Positions 21,186 to 33,790 of a stretch of DNA of 64,000 nt are shown here, in pieces. The stretch's first letter is position 1, and each line of letters starts with the position of its first letter. Both the position numbers and the translations under genes were made by a program. Under the pieces are notes generated by a model. It was not told the DNA's origin and did no database searches. It worked only from the letters and a program-made list of their open reading frames with translations. The DNA comes from Ciona savignyi (lineage: Eukaryota; Chordata; Ascidiacea; Phlebobranchia; Cionidae), in NCBI GenBank assembly GCA_000149265.1, contig CH002344.1, forward strand, positions 946,825 to 1,010,824. Reading direction: 5' to 3'.

Positions 21186-21728
21186 CGCCATTTTTATTCG
21201 AGGCTTTTGTAATAATTTTGATATAAACTTTAATTTTTTCTCTTTTGTTCATTTTTACGTTATATCACGTATAAATATATACCAAAAGTAAATAGTTCAT
21301 TAGCTGTTTCCGATTTTTTTTTATCAAAGGTCTGTGGTGAATCGCTACACGACCCAGTACAGTAAGTTCAGTTGGTGCAATATCCGCTGTTTTTATTACA
21401 AACGCGACCCATTTCAGACAGTTAAATACGCCGTCTACGTCATATCTTTGACCTATATTTATTTGGTATATATTGTCGTGATTTTATGAACAAAAAAACA
21501 ACTAGCAGAATGAACTAACGTACAAAAATGCCGAATAAAAACAAGAAGTTGCTATGTGATCTATGTATGTAGTTATTATCAGTGACAGTCACCGACCATT
21601 GCAACGAGTGAGACAACCTAAGGTGAATGTTTGGCCAAGCGAGAAGCAGCCAAATGCACCTGCCTCTACCGCCGCAAACAGCGACCAAGATAAATAAAAA
21701 AGCAGGGGTGCTATATAGGTTCTGTCCG

Positions 21729-21935
21729 GCCGGACATTGCCTGAACCCAGCAGATTAATGGGTTCTACCAAATTGAAGGAACGTTTCTTTCATATACAAC
21801 ACACTGAAATAGCCCCGGTAACCCGACGGTGGGCGCGAGGTGATCTGACGATTGCCCGTGTGTTAACCCCTTGGTTTTCATATTCACGGGGATAAACATA
21901 ATTATCCTATGCTATCCTATCCTGCTTCGTGTTTT
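21729..21935 (+). repeat. SINE, 5'-truncated
   Basis: Begins at 'ggacattgcctgaacccagc' in the body; the tail 'tatcctatgctatcctatcc' is complete. The tRNA head is missing. Confidence 0.82.
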
Positions 21936-22439
21936 CAAAACTGCACAGCTAAACAAGAAATATTGGCTCGAAACTCAGCACATGCTGCTTCCAAACGTAT
22001 CAACACTTGGGATTACCACCGCAGTTACAAAACACTCCCAAACATCTGGACAAAACCCGACCATCGGTTAGATATGGCACCGCATAATATTCATATCGGT
22101 TGTTTTGCAATCTATGAAACCCCCCACCAATTGAAAAAAAAATTAATTAGACATAATTTTTTTCGTGTATATAATAGCTCTACAACTTAAACTAACACAA
22201 ATTAAAATTTCGATTTAATCAAAATAGAAATAAAACCTTCTATCATGTTTAACTAGGTTTGGGGAAATCCCCAGAAACACAACTACAATAATTCCGAAAT
22301 AACAACGCTTTGTATGCACACGAACGAGTAGTTCAATAGATTTGTAAGTCATGACATGTTAGCAAATATAATTTAAACGCGCAGTCGCCAGTGTGTAGAA
22401 TTAAAATTAAACACGGAAATATTACAGGAGATTTCTTAA

Positions 22440-22560
22440 CTAATAATTAAAACGAATGGAAAAAGTTTGGTTTGGTGACTCACGGACGCCTAAGTTAATG
22501 CTTGCAGAAACAAAAGTTAGGTTAAAACTTTCAAGAGTGTCAGATAAAATGATACATGCA
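22440..22560 (+). repeat. Piece of the AT-rich repeat family, also at 44560-44680
   Basis: Shares 'aagtttggttt', 'atgcttgcagaaacaaaa' and 'ggttaaaactttcaggagtgt'-like blocks with 44560-44680. A weak 'tggggaaatcccca' palindrome lies just upstream at 22260-22275. The remainder of 21940-23350 is AT-rich with no gene seen. Confidence 0.5.
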
Positions 22561-23356
22561 TTTGACAAAAATATACTGTATTTTTAACATGGTTAACATA
22601 AGAATAATTGACAAATAGGACTATTGGTCTATTGTATCGTATAATAATACATTTAAATTAGATTGTTTATACCTAAATTTAAATAGGTTGTACAACATGC
22701 ATTTATACTGGCATGGTGTTTTACTCCGCACACATGGTCCAAGAATAGATTTCCCATAACTTTTACTCATTTATGGATAGTAGAATATATTAATACCTCT
22801 TGGTTTATTGACATTAAGTTTAGTTTGATTTTTTCATTTTTGACCCACTATTAAAAAATGGCAAACGAATCAAATTACGACACAGGAACAGGAAAAGACA
22901 ACAAAAAGAACAGCGTTAAAACGTCATTACAAAAAAGATATAAATAAATAAACATAACGGTTGCGGCCGCCAAACCTAAATGAATAAAACATTATTATGC
23001 ATGGCCTATGCTGGCCATATGCAAAGGCTTTATGTTACAGCCATAACAATGTCATGAGTAATTTCCTGTTTATTAAATTGTACTTCTATTATTTCAGAAC
23101 ATGACCTTCTTCTATATTGCTCTAACAGTCTAATAGTTGATTTTTTTCTAACATGATTTAAGTTGCATTTAAAGCTGGCAATTTCTTTTTACAGTCTTTA
23201 TCCCCTGATTTGTTTATTAGTTTGTTCAAAGAGGACCTCATATGTATGAGAAATAAATGCCTCCATTTGTTAAGTGTACTGCAGCTATAAGAGGATATTT
23301 AGTTTAGGTTTCAGCTCTTCTTTGTTCACATAATTTTTTTTAGCAAGTTGTCCGAG

Positions 23357-23573
23357 GTAAACTAAAAGGAGGGAAAGCGGGAAGGAGGGAAACTGCACAC
23401 TAAAATGAAGATTATGACATTGGAGATAGTTTTAAACATGGGGTTGGAGTTAGGGTTAGTTCTGGGGTTGAGATTAGTGTTTAGGGCAGTGTTTTTAAAA
23501 ACTAGATTCCATCATTTTACTGTTCAGTTTTCCTCCTTCCCACCTTCCCGCTTTCCCTCCTTTTAGTGTTGCC
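23357..23573. mobile_element. Palindrome-ended MITE, best copy
   Basis: The left end 'actaaaaggagggaaagcgg' and the right end 'ccgctttccctccttttagt' are perfect inverted repeats of about 20 bp, continuing imperfectly (gaaggaggg / cctccttccc). Interior as in the copies at 10610 and 10853. It is 217 bp and non-coding. The target duplication was not resolved. Confidence 0.8.
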
Positions 23574-23880
23574 TGTTATCCTCTTTTGTAATAAGTGTTG
23601 TTGCAGCAGCTGTTTTCTTTGGTGTTGTCGGTGACATATTTATTTAAAGGGCTTTCCCCTTTTATAAAACACCTCCCCCATTAGGCGACAGAATACAGGT
23701 TATTAATTTTTTAGAATATATTCTTGTTATTTATGTAAATTGAAAAACTTACACTAGTTAGGTTGCTGGTGCTATTGCAATTTGATGTACACCACTTATG
23801 CGCAATTTTGTTTTATCCAATATCTAAAGTTTGGTTGCCAAACAATGAACAACAAGAAGTAACTACAGTATAATTTGTTC

Positions 23881-24159
23881 AACCGGTTAGTCCGGCGGTT
23901 TAGTGCGCGCCTTTCAACCGAAAAGTTAAAGGTTTGAAACTGGTTGCTAGATCGGTTGTGTCCTTGGGCAAGACATTGCCTGAACCCAGCGGACTGTTTT
24001 GTTCTACTAAATTGAAGGACTGTTTGAATCATATGCAACACACTGCAATAGCTCTGGTGACCAGACGGTGGGCGCGAGGTGATTTGACGATTGCCTATGT
24101 GTTAACCCCCTTGCTTTTCCCATTCACAGGGATAAACATCAATATCCTATCCTAACCTA
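23881..24159 (+). repeat. tRNA-derived SINE, full length
   Basis: Head 'accggttagtccggcggttt', B-box-like 'aaggtttgaaactgg' and tail 'atatcctatcct' are present. The flanking 23580-23880 and 24160-24890 show nothing beyond AT-rich sequence. Confidence 0.85.
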
Positions 24160-24896
24160 TAATTTAAATCCAATGTAAAGGTTTAATTTCCTAGTGAGGG
24201 TAGGAAGAAGGGAATTTAAATAGTTTTTTTTCAGTAGTTTCAGTATTGTTATAGTATTTTAAACTTGCTTTGCAAAGTTTAAAAATAAATGATGACTATA
24301 AATCCGAACTCGTAAAAGTTTCTACACTGATAACTGGTTTTATATTCTACACTGATAACTGGTTTATTATAACTGGTTTAAAACAATGATTTATTTTGCC
24401 TTTCACACAGCCATTTTATTCGGGATATTGTCAGTTTTAAAACCAATTTCGTTTCCATTTGTTTAGCGATTTCATTTAAATTCTTTTTCTATTTAAAGAC
24501 TATTCAAATTCTTTTGCTTTTAGAGTTTTTGTCACTTTTAAAACCAATTTGTCTAGATTAAAAATCTTTTGCAATTTCGAATACCTCGGAATCGAATTTC
24601 TATTTTAGCCATTAGTATGTGGTATATAGAAATAATATAATATATATTTTCTCCTTTATGTAAACCTTACTATTTATTGCTGTAGGTTATCAAGACAATA
24701 ATATATTAAACATAACTGAAGGTAATTAAAATTTAATTAAGCAAATGTAATTATATTGAATTTTCAGAAGACTGGCTGGAAAATGATTGAAATCCCCTAA
24801 ATTATCAAGCTAAATTTAATTTCATTAATTTATAACCATAAATGTTGAACACACATTGAGCTAACTTTAAAACTTTTTAAAGTCAAGTCAAACAAA

Positions 24897-25190
24897 TAAG
24901 TCTAATGGTTTAGTGCGTCGCCTTTCAGGTTAAGGGTTGCAGGTTCGTTTCAGCTGAAGGGTTGCAACTGCTCACTAGCTAGTAGGTTGTGTCCTTGGGC
25001 AAGGCACCTAACGTACATTGCCTGAACCCAGCGGATTATTAGGTTTTACCAAATTGAAAAAAAGGTGCGAATCATATCCAACACACTTCAATAGCTCTGA
25101 CGGTAACCCGACAGTGGGCACGAGGCGATTTGACAATTGCACGTTGGTTTTTCCACTCACAGGGATAAACATAAGTATCCTATCCTAAAT
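24897..25190 (+). repeat. tRNA-derived SINE with duplicated head segment
   Basis: Near-complete copy. The stretch 'gggttgcaggttcg' is followed by a second 'agggttgcaactgctcactagc', so about 25 bp of the head is doubled. The tail ends at 25188, 65 bp before the ENPP start codon. Confidence 0.8.
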
Positions 25191-25229
25191 GGCCTGTCTA
25201 CCTTATTGCCCGTATGACTTAAATCAGTC

Positions 25230-25236
25230 TTTTTCA
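25230..25236 (+). promoter_or_regulatory. Candidate trans-splice (or 5' UTR) acceptor upstream of ENPP
   Basis: A pyrimidine tract ending TTTTTCAG lies 16 bp upstream of the ENPP ATG at 25253, with a SINE just before it and no obvious promoter. Ascidian mRNAs often gain a spliced leader at such sites (established knowledge); a normal 5' UTR intron is the alternative. Confidence 0.4.
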
Positions 25237-25252
25237 GGTGCATGTATATATC

Positions 25253-28200
25253 ATGAGTTTACGCCATAATTTTACATTTGAGTGCTTTTGTATTCTTTTC
25301 TTCATCATCACTACTGAAGCCGTCGAACACCACAAGTTGCTTCTCGTGTCATTTGATGGTTTCAGGTGAACAACTAGGATAGGGATAGGATATTAATGTT
25401 TATCGCCTTGAATGGGAAAACCAAGGGGGTCAACACACGAGCAATCGTCAGATAACCTTGCGCCCACTGTCGGGTTACCAGAGCTATTGTAGTGTGTTGT
25501 GTATGATTTACACGTTCCTTCAATTTGGTAGAAACCATTAATCCACTGGGTTCAGGCAATGTCCGTATAGTGCCTTTCCCAAGGACACAACGAACCAGGT
25601 AGCGACCAGTTTCGAAACTGCCACCTTTCGATTGAAAGGCGACGCACTAAACCGCTAGACCAACCGGTTGGACAACTAATATGGTGTAACATTTTTAAAG
25701 TAAATAAAACCAAAAATAGGAAACTGTAGCCAATGCTGATAATGTGATTTGTTCTGTAACTTATTTATGGTTAAATATTTGCACTGAATTATTATCAGAA
25801 GTTTTTTATTACAAGTTTTTTTGTAACTCTTTATAAATTTTAAGTTGTATGGGGTTGTAGAGAATTATTACATTCACAAGTATAACCCCTTATAATTTAA
25901 AAATTAAATTGACATACCGGTACATATATACCTGCCTAAACAAAGTGCAGCAACGACATATTTCTTCATTAACCAACTCCAGCCATGTTTTAAGCAAATA
26001 TTGTCCTGTAACAAACATGCTTATCACAATTAAACACAGATATGACTTGGCCGATCAAAAACCAATTCTACCTGGATTTCAGTATCTGAATACCAACGGT
26101 GTACGGGCCAAATATCTGCAACCAGCTTTCCCTACTCTAACCATACCCACCCACATGACCATAGCGACAGGTCAGTAGTGGACAATGTGTTGGAACGGTT
26201 GTTATGCCGGTAAATATGTACATACTAAGGATAGTCGACTTAGGTTTATTCTGTTAAAACTGTGGTATTTATTAGAATTTTATGTGGTGCAAAAACAATT
26301 TTACATGGCAATAAATTTAACCCTTTGGTACAAAACATTTGGCTGTTTCAGCAACATTCAATGATTAACATTAACTTTACATAATAATATATTTTTACCA
26401 TTTTTTAGTATGGGTATTGCAGTCGATTTTAAATTATACATTACTTTATTTTGTAAATAAACTGGTTTTAAATTGACTTAAAGAAGCAAAAAATGTGCTG
26501 AATATTGTGATTAAAATCCTATGCCGCTTAAAATTACATCTGCTACTACCCACTGGCGCCGAACGCGGGTATGCAGAGTACGCCAGCCTACCCTGGCATT
26601 TTGCCAGGGTATGCAGCATCACCTGATTTTTACGCGTTTTGATCATCAGATCGTCTACATTAATTGTTTGGCTGTACTACAATTCAACTACGCAAGACAT
26701 ACAAGCGTCGCGATGGGAGAACAACGCGTTTTTTGTGTATACATTACTACATACACGGTAATTCCCAGTGCTGTGCCGATCAGGATTTTTAACGATCATT
26801 AAAATCCTTGCCGATCCGATCGCGATCTAAATTGCGTCCAAAAAACGCTTATTTTCTGACGCGAAAATGCAAACTATGAGCAGAAATATAGTTTTACTTC
26901 ACAGCTATAAATCGATTAAACTGTTATTTACACTACTTAACTGCACAGATTAAGCTTGAGCTAAAGCTTAAAACATATAAAATTTAAATTTTTTATACGG
27001 TTTGTGGTAAAACATATAATATATATTTTGCGTATATATTTAGTCGCACCTTTGCTGTGATTATACAGGGGCGTCAATGAAACAACAACTTAAGAAACAA
27101 CCAGGCCATTTTATACGGTATTTAAAGATATATTCCAACTTCCAAGCATAAGTTTTATATTCGGTAGCGAGTGTATTAATGACATTTAGGAAAGCTAATC
27201 TGTTTCTTTTAACATAATTTATTAAGCAACTTCGGCGTAGCATGTAAGTAGAAGGATTGTTTGGCTTTGGTCCAACTTGCACCTGGCCGAAATGAGTAGA
27301 CGCGTGTATCTTTTTGATGACTCGTGCGAACGCTCCAAGCGCACGCTAATGATAAGAGAGAGTAAACTAATGTTTCTTTAGTATAAACAGTCTGTTATCA
27401 ATTAAAAATATATATCGAAAATTGAATTAAAACTTATTTTACGCATTTTACACAATTAAAGTTTTTAGGATTAACAATGTGATTTATTGTTGTTTGCATG
27501 ATTTAGTTTTACAGATGGATTAATTAGATCCCGCTACGTAATGCCCTGTTGAATCTATGTCTGCCCTAACTAAATTGATTTTAAACTACTTTTTAGATAC
27601 GTCCTTAATTGCCGAGATCATTTGATTTTCCAGACGCGCACATACACATTTGGAATATAACATTTGTTTCACCAATTACTCCACGCAAGTAAGGAAAGTC
27701 GAATGGTTTACGTCGGGACGATTAAATTATTAGATTAAAAATTACCTTTGGATGCAAACCGGACGATTATAACTAACCGGAATCTAAGGAATTTTTATAG
27801 GATTGGATGGGCTATAAACATTTACACAAGCTTAATAAAGAGGCGTACAACAACCACTGGCAACTATAATATCTTATATTCTAAATAGGAGTCTAAAGGA
27901 ACTCATAATACTAAAGCACCTAATACGCGTAGTGCGTTTCTCCTTACCGAAAGCGCATCTATCGTGCGAAGACGTCCGAACATTTTTTAAAGCGAGAGCT
28001 CGGAAAACAACTTGCATCATCGCATCGCTTTTTGTGGCAATGAAAGATACATTACCGTAAATGTCAGTTGAAGTCTAAAGTCAACATTGCAAAACAAGAG
28101 AAGTTTATACAATTTATTTACTTAATCTGTTTTGTTTTTTATCTGGAGATTTTATTGCAATCGGCGCGACGAACGCGAGGGCTCCAAATTATTTAATATT

Positions 28201-31200
28201 TTTTTACTAATCATGCCGAATCGGTACCAGGTACCAGCTCGAAATTTTTTAACGTTAAGAGCCTAGTTTGAAATGTCAAAGAGATGCATTCTAGGGCAAT
28301 TTAATGTTAAAAAAAAAGTTTGGCGCGCCGGGCGCGAAATTGATTTTCTCTTAACCCTCGCATGCCCTGGCTTTTCGTATGTTCGGCGCGCCTGAGTACT
28401 ACAGTAGTACTATTGTCCTTAATTTCCATACTAATTAGTTAAGTTTCTTAAAATACAGGTTTGAAAAATCTTTAAGTATTGGAATCTTTAAGTCAAAGGG
28501 TTGCAGATTATAAACCGGCCTCTATCTGGCATATTGTGTTCTTGAGCAAGGCACTTAGCGTACATTGCCTGAACCAAAAGAATTGATAGGTTATGATAAC
28601 TTTAAAAATTGTCTCTATAAAAAATTGTCTATTAACAACACACTGCAATAGCTCTGTTATACTGATGGCGGGCATGAGCTAATCTGGAGATTGATTGTGT
28701 AAGCTGCCCTGCTTTCACAATTACGGGATAAACATATTTATCTCATTCTATCCTTCTATCCTAAATAAAAAAACACAAGAGCCTTTATCACATGTCGACA
28801 GATTAGTCTAGAAGTGTGCTGCCTGTAACCAAAGGGTTGCAGATTCAAAACAATTCCATGTGATGACTGACACCTACACATTTTCCCCTTCTCATTTATA
28901 AAGCATGAATATCCAATCTTTTATTCCTATGCAGATAAATTTATGATGATGATTAATTAAAATTTACTGTTTCTTTATTGCGTTTTCATTCAGGACTGCA
29001 TCCAGAGTCACATAATGCCGTTCACAACTGCTACTACAACATAAGTAGTGGGGTAGTGGACCCAAAGTCTGAATATTTCTCGTCATTAACACAGAACTAT
29101 TGGTGGGATTCAGGTGCTGAACCGATTTGGATAACAGCTGTCAATCAAGTATGTAATTAATCATGTCTTGGCGCCGTACTGTCAGTCACAAGTGTTTTGT
29201 GATCAAAACTTATTTGGTTGTTGCCTTACTTAGCAGATGCTATCCCAACGCAAATTTAACTCACTTCTATTTACATGTTACCCCTTTTTTTGATAACCTT
29301 TTTTGTCTGATAACTGATATTAAGGTAATTTTAAGGTAATCTGATAACTGTTAATTTATAATGTCCCCTCTTTTCTCCGAAGAGATAAAACCTGTTTATA
29401 AGTTGTTCGGCTGAATAGCATGGTGGTTTAGTGCATTGACTTTCAACCCGATCGAAAATTGGTCGCAAGCTAGTCGGTTGTGCTCTTGGGCAAAGCGCTA
29501 AGCGAATTTCCTGAACCCACTGTGTTAATGGGTTAAACCAAAACAGCAGCAATATCTAAATAATATACAAAATACAACAACACGCTGCAATGGCTTTGCC
29601 AACTCACATAAGCACGCAAATTATGAAAACATAAATAAATTCTTTACCGTAATATCCCACCTTTTAGAATAAAACTAAAAAACTCATCCTATTCTATTTT
29701 ATTATCTATGATTTTAACCAGGGACTTAAAAGTGGCGGATACATGTATCCTGGCTCATATAACACTTTTAATGGGGTCAGTCCTACGAAGAAGTACATTC
29801 AAAATGAATTTATCTCAACCTTTGAGAACACCTGGCCAGAGTCGGTGAATGCAGTCATTCGATGGTTAACGGAAGATGATCTTGACTTTGTTGCTTTACA
29901 TTTTCTTGAGGTAAAAATAATAATTAGCTTGGTGGGTTTGTGCATCGCCCTTTAGCCAAAGGTTTAAAACTGGTCTATAGATAGTCAGTTGTGTCCTTTG
30001 TCAAGGCACTCAGTGGACATTGCCCGGACCCAGTGGGTTAATGGATTCTATCAAATTAAAGGAACATCTCAATCATATACAATACACTGCAATAGCTTCG
30101 CTGACCAGACAGTGTGGGAAAGGTTATATCATGACACAGTTAACCCCCCTTGCCTTTCCTAATCCACAGAAAAAAACATGAACATCCTATCCATTCTTTT
30201 TTAAATGGGAAAACACAAGGGTTATTATCACACTGGTAATCCATTCCCACCCGCCTTTGGGTTACTAGAGTGGAGCTATTACATTTTGTTGTGCTATTCG
30301 ACCAGCCTTGATAAACATAGGCTGGATACACCCATGCTGAATGTTCAGTGCTTCTTTCTTAATAAATTGTCAGGGTCTATACGTCTACTGTGAAGGATCA
30401 AACACATGTTAGCAAGTACGTAAGTGTTTGTATAAGGATCAACTCTATGTGGCCGCACTATCATTGAACCCATTTACATTGCCAGTCAGTGCTTCCTTCA
30501 GAATCGTACCTTTGTCAAACCGGCTACTTATTTTACATTTTTAAATTTAAAAGGTACTCAAAACCCCTTATCTTTGCAGCCTGATTTTCTTTTGCACAAA
30601 AATGGCCCGACAAAAAACACGAAGAAAGACGTGTCGGTTTGGGTTAGCAACACAATCTTGGACCTGATTTCCAAAGTTGATAAAGCAGGACTAACTGACA
30701 ACCTGAATATTATATTTGTGAGGTAGGCATGTATTTGGGCAAGGCAGATATTTTCATTGCTATATGGTGGCAGGTTGTACCTAAATTGTAATCTTTAATA
30801 ATAAATACAATACACTTAGCTTCAGCAAGAGTACAGCTCTAGGATAAATTCTTTAATTTAGATTTGCTCACCCACCATTATAGGATTAGATCATTCACCC
30901 ATTGATCATTACCCAAGGTTTACCACAAAGGATGTTATAACACAGTTGCTTGGAATATCTAGAAAAATTGATTCCAACTCTCGGTATGGGTACCAAGCCA
31001 TCAAAACGCTTTAAACAATTCAACCTTCGCAATATGTTTTCACAGTGATCATGGCCACCTTCCCATTAACACATCTATTGGAGAAAATGAAGCAATTTCA
31101 TTGAACAAACATGTGAGGGATGATGATGTAGACTTCCAATTGTGTTATGGTCCAATTGGACTTATTCAGCCTAAACTGGGCAGGAAAGAAGAAGTGTACA

Positions 31201-32901
31201 GAGCTTTAAAACGTAAGTATTTTTGTTAATTCCACTAAATAGGATAGAATACCTTTGGGCAAGTCAATTGGCAAAAGTTGTCTGAATCCATGAATTAATG
31301 AGTTGGTAAGCGTGACGCCAAGTATTAACCATACATGTCTGATCGAATAGCTTGGTGGGTAAGTGTGTCAACTTTCAACTAAAAGGTTATAGGATCGAAA
31401 CTGGTCGCTGCTCGTTGGTTGTGTTGTTGGGACAGCTTGGAAACTTCAAACCAAGGGCTGAAAGGCGACTTACTAACCCACCAAGCTATTTGGTAGGACA
31501 AAAAACAACTTTTAGTGGCTGGTAGACAACATTAACTAATTAGCTTACTGTGATTCTTTTTATTAAACACTTATGTTTTAACAGAACAACCGAATATAGA
31601 TGCTTATTACAAGGAAGATCTACCTGAACGATGGCATTTAAAGAAAAGTGACAGAATAACCTCAATTTTTGTTCTTGGCCATCCCGGGTTCTTTGTTTAT
31701 TGGGTGAGCACTGTAGTCTTATACACAAAGTTATTCATAGATAGGTTATTAGGATAGAATATTCATGTTTATCCCCGTGAATGGAAAAATCAAGAAGTTT
31801 AACACATGGGAAATTACTTCCATTTTTGTTAAATTCTTCAATTCACAAGGTTCAAGTGGAGTCTTAGTTTTTGTTTATCTATCTCATTCACTAATACTTC
31901 GAATCTCTAAATGCAATGTGTAAGTGTGTTACAAAAATGCCCACTCATGTGTCCGACCAACAACTTATTGGGTTTGCCTTTCAGCTGATGGATTGCAGTT
32001 TCAAAACTGATCGCTAGATAGACTTGAGCAAGGCACTTAACGCATATTGCCAAAACCATTTTGGGCACAAGGGAATCTATCAATTGTCTTGTGGTAAAGG
32101 CTCCTGGTTTTGCTATTCAACGTGATGAACATGATATTTAATTTTATTACCTTCTTGCCAGACCTATTTTTACCACTAAAATTTTTTTAGAATTATCCTG
32201 GTTTTCATGTGACCAAAGGGGATCATGGTTACGACAATACTCTTCCAAACATGCGGGCTTTCTACTACAGCATTGGTCCATCTTTTAAGGTTTGGGGAGG
32301 ATTATTATCACTTTGTTGTTTGTTTAATAAATTTTTTGGTCGTTGTTCCCGTAATATGATACTTAAAAGTTACATTATCAAGCCACAGGTACATTATCAT
32401 GGGATAACCATCTCTTGTAATTATTATTGCAAAAACCTTATTATACAGCGGACGCGAGGTAATCTGATGATTGACTGTGTGTTAACGCCCCTTTCGTTTT
32501 CCGATTCACGAGAATAAACTTGAATATCCTATCCTATACCGTTAACTGGTATTAAAACACGAACTACCAAACGCAATTTACTTGCAAACAAACTATTTTT
32601 GCTATTTTTGGAATAATTTAATTATTTTAACCTCTATTTTAACCTATGTTTTATTTAGAAAAATTATGTTATGGATGGTTTTGAATCTGTTCACATCTAC
32701 TCTCTCATGTGTCATCTGCTTGGCCTCAAACCGGCGCCAAACAACGGGACACTAGATGTCCTCAGACACACTTTGAAACCGGTTCCCGCAGATTACTTCA
32801 GTCTAAATATGCCATTACTAGTGATTGTAGTTTTAGTGGGATTGTATGTCTTGTATAATCGCTTCACCAGGCCGAAAGAAGTAAAGTTCAAAGGCGTTTA
32901 A
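25253..32901 (+). CDS. Ectonucleotide pyrophosphatase/phosphodiesterase, ENPP4/5-like, complete
   Basis: Nine exons: 25253-25365, 26040-26170, 28994-29148, 29722-29910, 30580-30722, 31046-31212, 31585-31703, 32191-32289, 32659-32901. All junctions are GT-AG and in phase, giving 452 aa. Residues 1-24 are a signal peptide. The alkaline-phosphatase-superfamily domain shows the zinc ligands and nucleophile: VSFDGFR (Asp35), FPTLTIPTH (Thr72), EPDFLLH (Asp198, His202), FVSDHG (Asp245, His246) and KGDHGYDN (His351). A single hydrophobic helix at about 424-438 near the C terminus, with a short basic tail, makes it a type I membrane protein facing outside, as in ENPP4 and ENPP5. It would hydrolyse phosphodiester bonds in nucleotides or related extracellular substrates; the exact substrate cannot be read from sequence. 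SINEs fill several introns. The usual Asn of the T-F-P-N motif is Thr here. Confidence 0.93.
25376..25673 (-). repeat. tRNA-derived SINE, full length
   Basis: Minus-strand copy in ENPP intron 1, starting 10 bp after the exon 1 donor. Complete head and GGATA tail. Confidence 0.88.
26171..28487 (+). other. Left part of ENPP intron 2, mostly unassigned
   Basis: AT-rich sequence with no frame that looks coding. Local features: an inverted repeat around 'accctggcattttgccagggt' at 26578-26600; GC-rich words with two GGCGCGCC sites near 28322 and 28385; palindrome 'agtactacagtagtact' near 28395. No known element was recognised. Confidence 0.5.
28488..28766 (+). repeat. Diverged SINE
   Basis: Body blocks 'caaggcacttagcgtacattgcctgaacc' (split over 28547-28575) and 'cactgcaatagctctg' with tail 'tatccttctatcct'. 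Head decayed. Lies in ENPP intron 2. Confidence 0.7.
28791..28935 (+). repeat. Diverged SINE, internally deleted
   Basis: Head 'gacagattagtctagaag' and 'agggttgcagattcaaaac', then a jump to the tail region 'aaagcatgaatatccaatc'. Confidence 0.55.
29408..29640 (+). repeat. Diverged SINE of the 'ATAGCNTGGTGG' head type
   Basis: Head 'gaatagcatggtggtttagtgc' has a canonical A box (TAGCNNGGTGG). Body blocks are recognisable to about 29615. Lies in ENPP intron 3. Confidence 0.65.
29927..30197 (+). repeat. SINE of the 'TTAGCTTGGTGG' head type
   Basis: Canonical A box 'ttagcttggtggg', body and tail 'aacatcctatcc'. Lies in ENPP intron 4, 17 bp from the exon 4 donor. Confidence 0.75.
31337..31500. 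repeat. Two SINE heads in inverted orientation
   Basis: Plus-strand head at 31337-31437 ('gaatagcttggtgggtaagtg', B-box region 'ggatcgaaactgg') is followed by a minus-strand head at 31450-31497 ('cttactaacccaccaagct'). The pair can form a long hairpin in ENPP intron 6. Confidence 0.6.
31749..31820 (-). repeat. SINE 3' fragment
   Basis: Tail and 'tattcatgtttatccccgtg' block only, in ENPP intron 7. Confidence 0.7.
31958..32145 (+). repeat. Diverged SINE
   Basis: Recognisable 'gcctttcagctgatgg', 'ttgagcaaggcacttaacg' and 'gatgaacatgatat' blocks, with large losses. ENPP intron 7. Confidence 0.5.
32447..32536 (+). repeat. SINE 3' fragment
   Basis: From 'gcggacgcgaggtaatctg' to the tail 'aatatcctatcctat' in ENPP intron 8. 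Confidence 0.75.
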
Positions 32902-33022
32902 AATGCCAATTATTTGTAACAATTCATATACGTGTTTTTTAAATCCTAAACCTCGAAATCTGTAATTCTTACCTCATATACATTGAATCGATATTAATCT
33001 TGTTACACTGTATTTTATTCAT

Positions 33023-33028
33023 AATAAA
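33023..33028 (+). terminator. Polyadenylation signal AATAAA of ENPP
   Basis: AATAAA 122 bp after the ENPP stop codon at 32901, in a T-rich context. Best candidate for the gene's 3' end. The stretch 33030-33420 beyond it shows nothing I can name. Confidence 0.5.
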
Positions 33029-33423
33029 TTTTTTAATCGAAATTTATGATCCAAGATTTTGCATTTGATTTTAATTGAACTATTGATGCAGATAGAAAGC
33101 TTATAAAATGAAATATCGGAAATCGACCGTGGTCATAATATCGTTTTACGAGTTATATCATAAAAACGGTGGATCGAGTTGGATATTAAGCTTGAAGGTT
33201 GGTTTATCAAAATTTGACCTTTGTACTGTTCAAGGCAGTTAGAGGAATTAACCTGCACCACGTATAATAATATACAATCCTAAGCCTATACAACACACTG
33301 CAAAATCTTTGCTAATCTAACAATTTCTCTTAGATATTCCGATTGGTCTTGCTTATTAACGGTAATAAAATTGTAAAATCCTATATACAATTACTAGTCA
33401 TGTACATTTCTTTAATAATTTTG

Positions 33424-33665
33424 TATAGGATAGGATATTCATGTTTATTCCCGTGAATGGAAAAACCAAAGGGGTTAACACATGGACAGTCGTCAGTTTA
33501 CCTCGCGCCCACCGTCGGGTTACCGGAGCTATTGCAGTGTGTTGTGTATGATAGACACGTTTTTTCAATTTGGTAGAACCCATTAATATACTGGGTTTAG
33601 GCAATAAGGTGATTTAGTCTGTAATTTAGTCTTTCGGTTGAAAGGTGCCAGACTAACCGGTCGGA
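33424..33665 (-). repeat. tRNA-derived SINE with internal loss near head
   Basis: Tail and body complete; about 50 bp between 'gcaat' (33605) and the head are missing. Confidence 0.8.
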
Positions 33666-33689
33666 TGAAAAGAACAGACAAAGTACTGT

Positions 33690-33790
33690 CGTGTGGCCAA
33701 ATGGTTAACGCGACCGATACACATACCAACTCTTATACAAAAAAACGGTCCTAGTGACGAGCCCATCATGGGTTCGAAACTTGGCTCAAA
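33690..33790 (+). repeat. Second tRNA-like SINE family (Ser/Leu-type head)
   Basis: 'gtcgtgtggccaaatggtta' resembles the 5' half of a class II tRNA (A box TGGCCNAGTGG with changes). 'catgggttcgaaacttggc' carries a good B box (GGTTCGAAAC). The middle 'cgaccgatacacatacc...ttatacaaaaa' is shared with copies at 46926, 53568 and 53913. Not a functional tRNA: acceptor ends do not pair. Confidence 0.65.
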
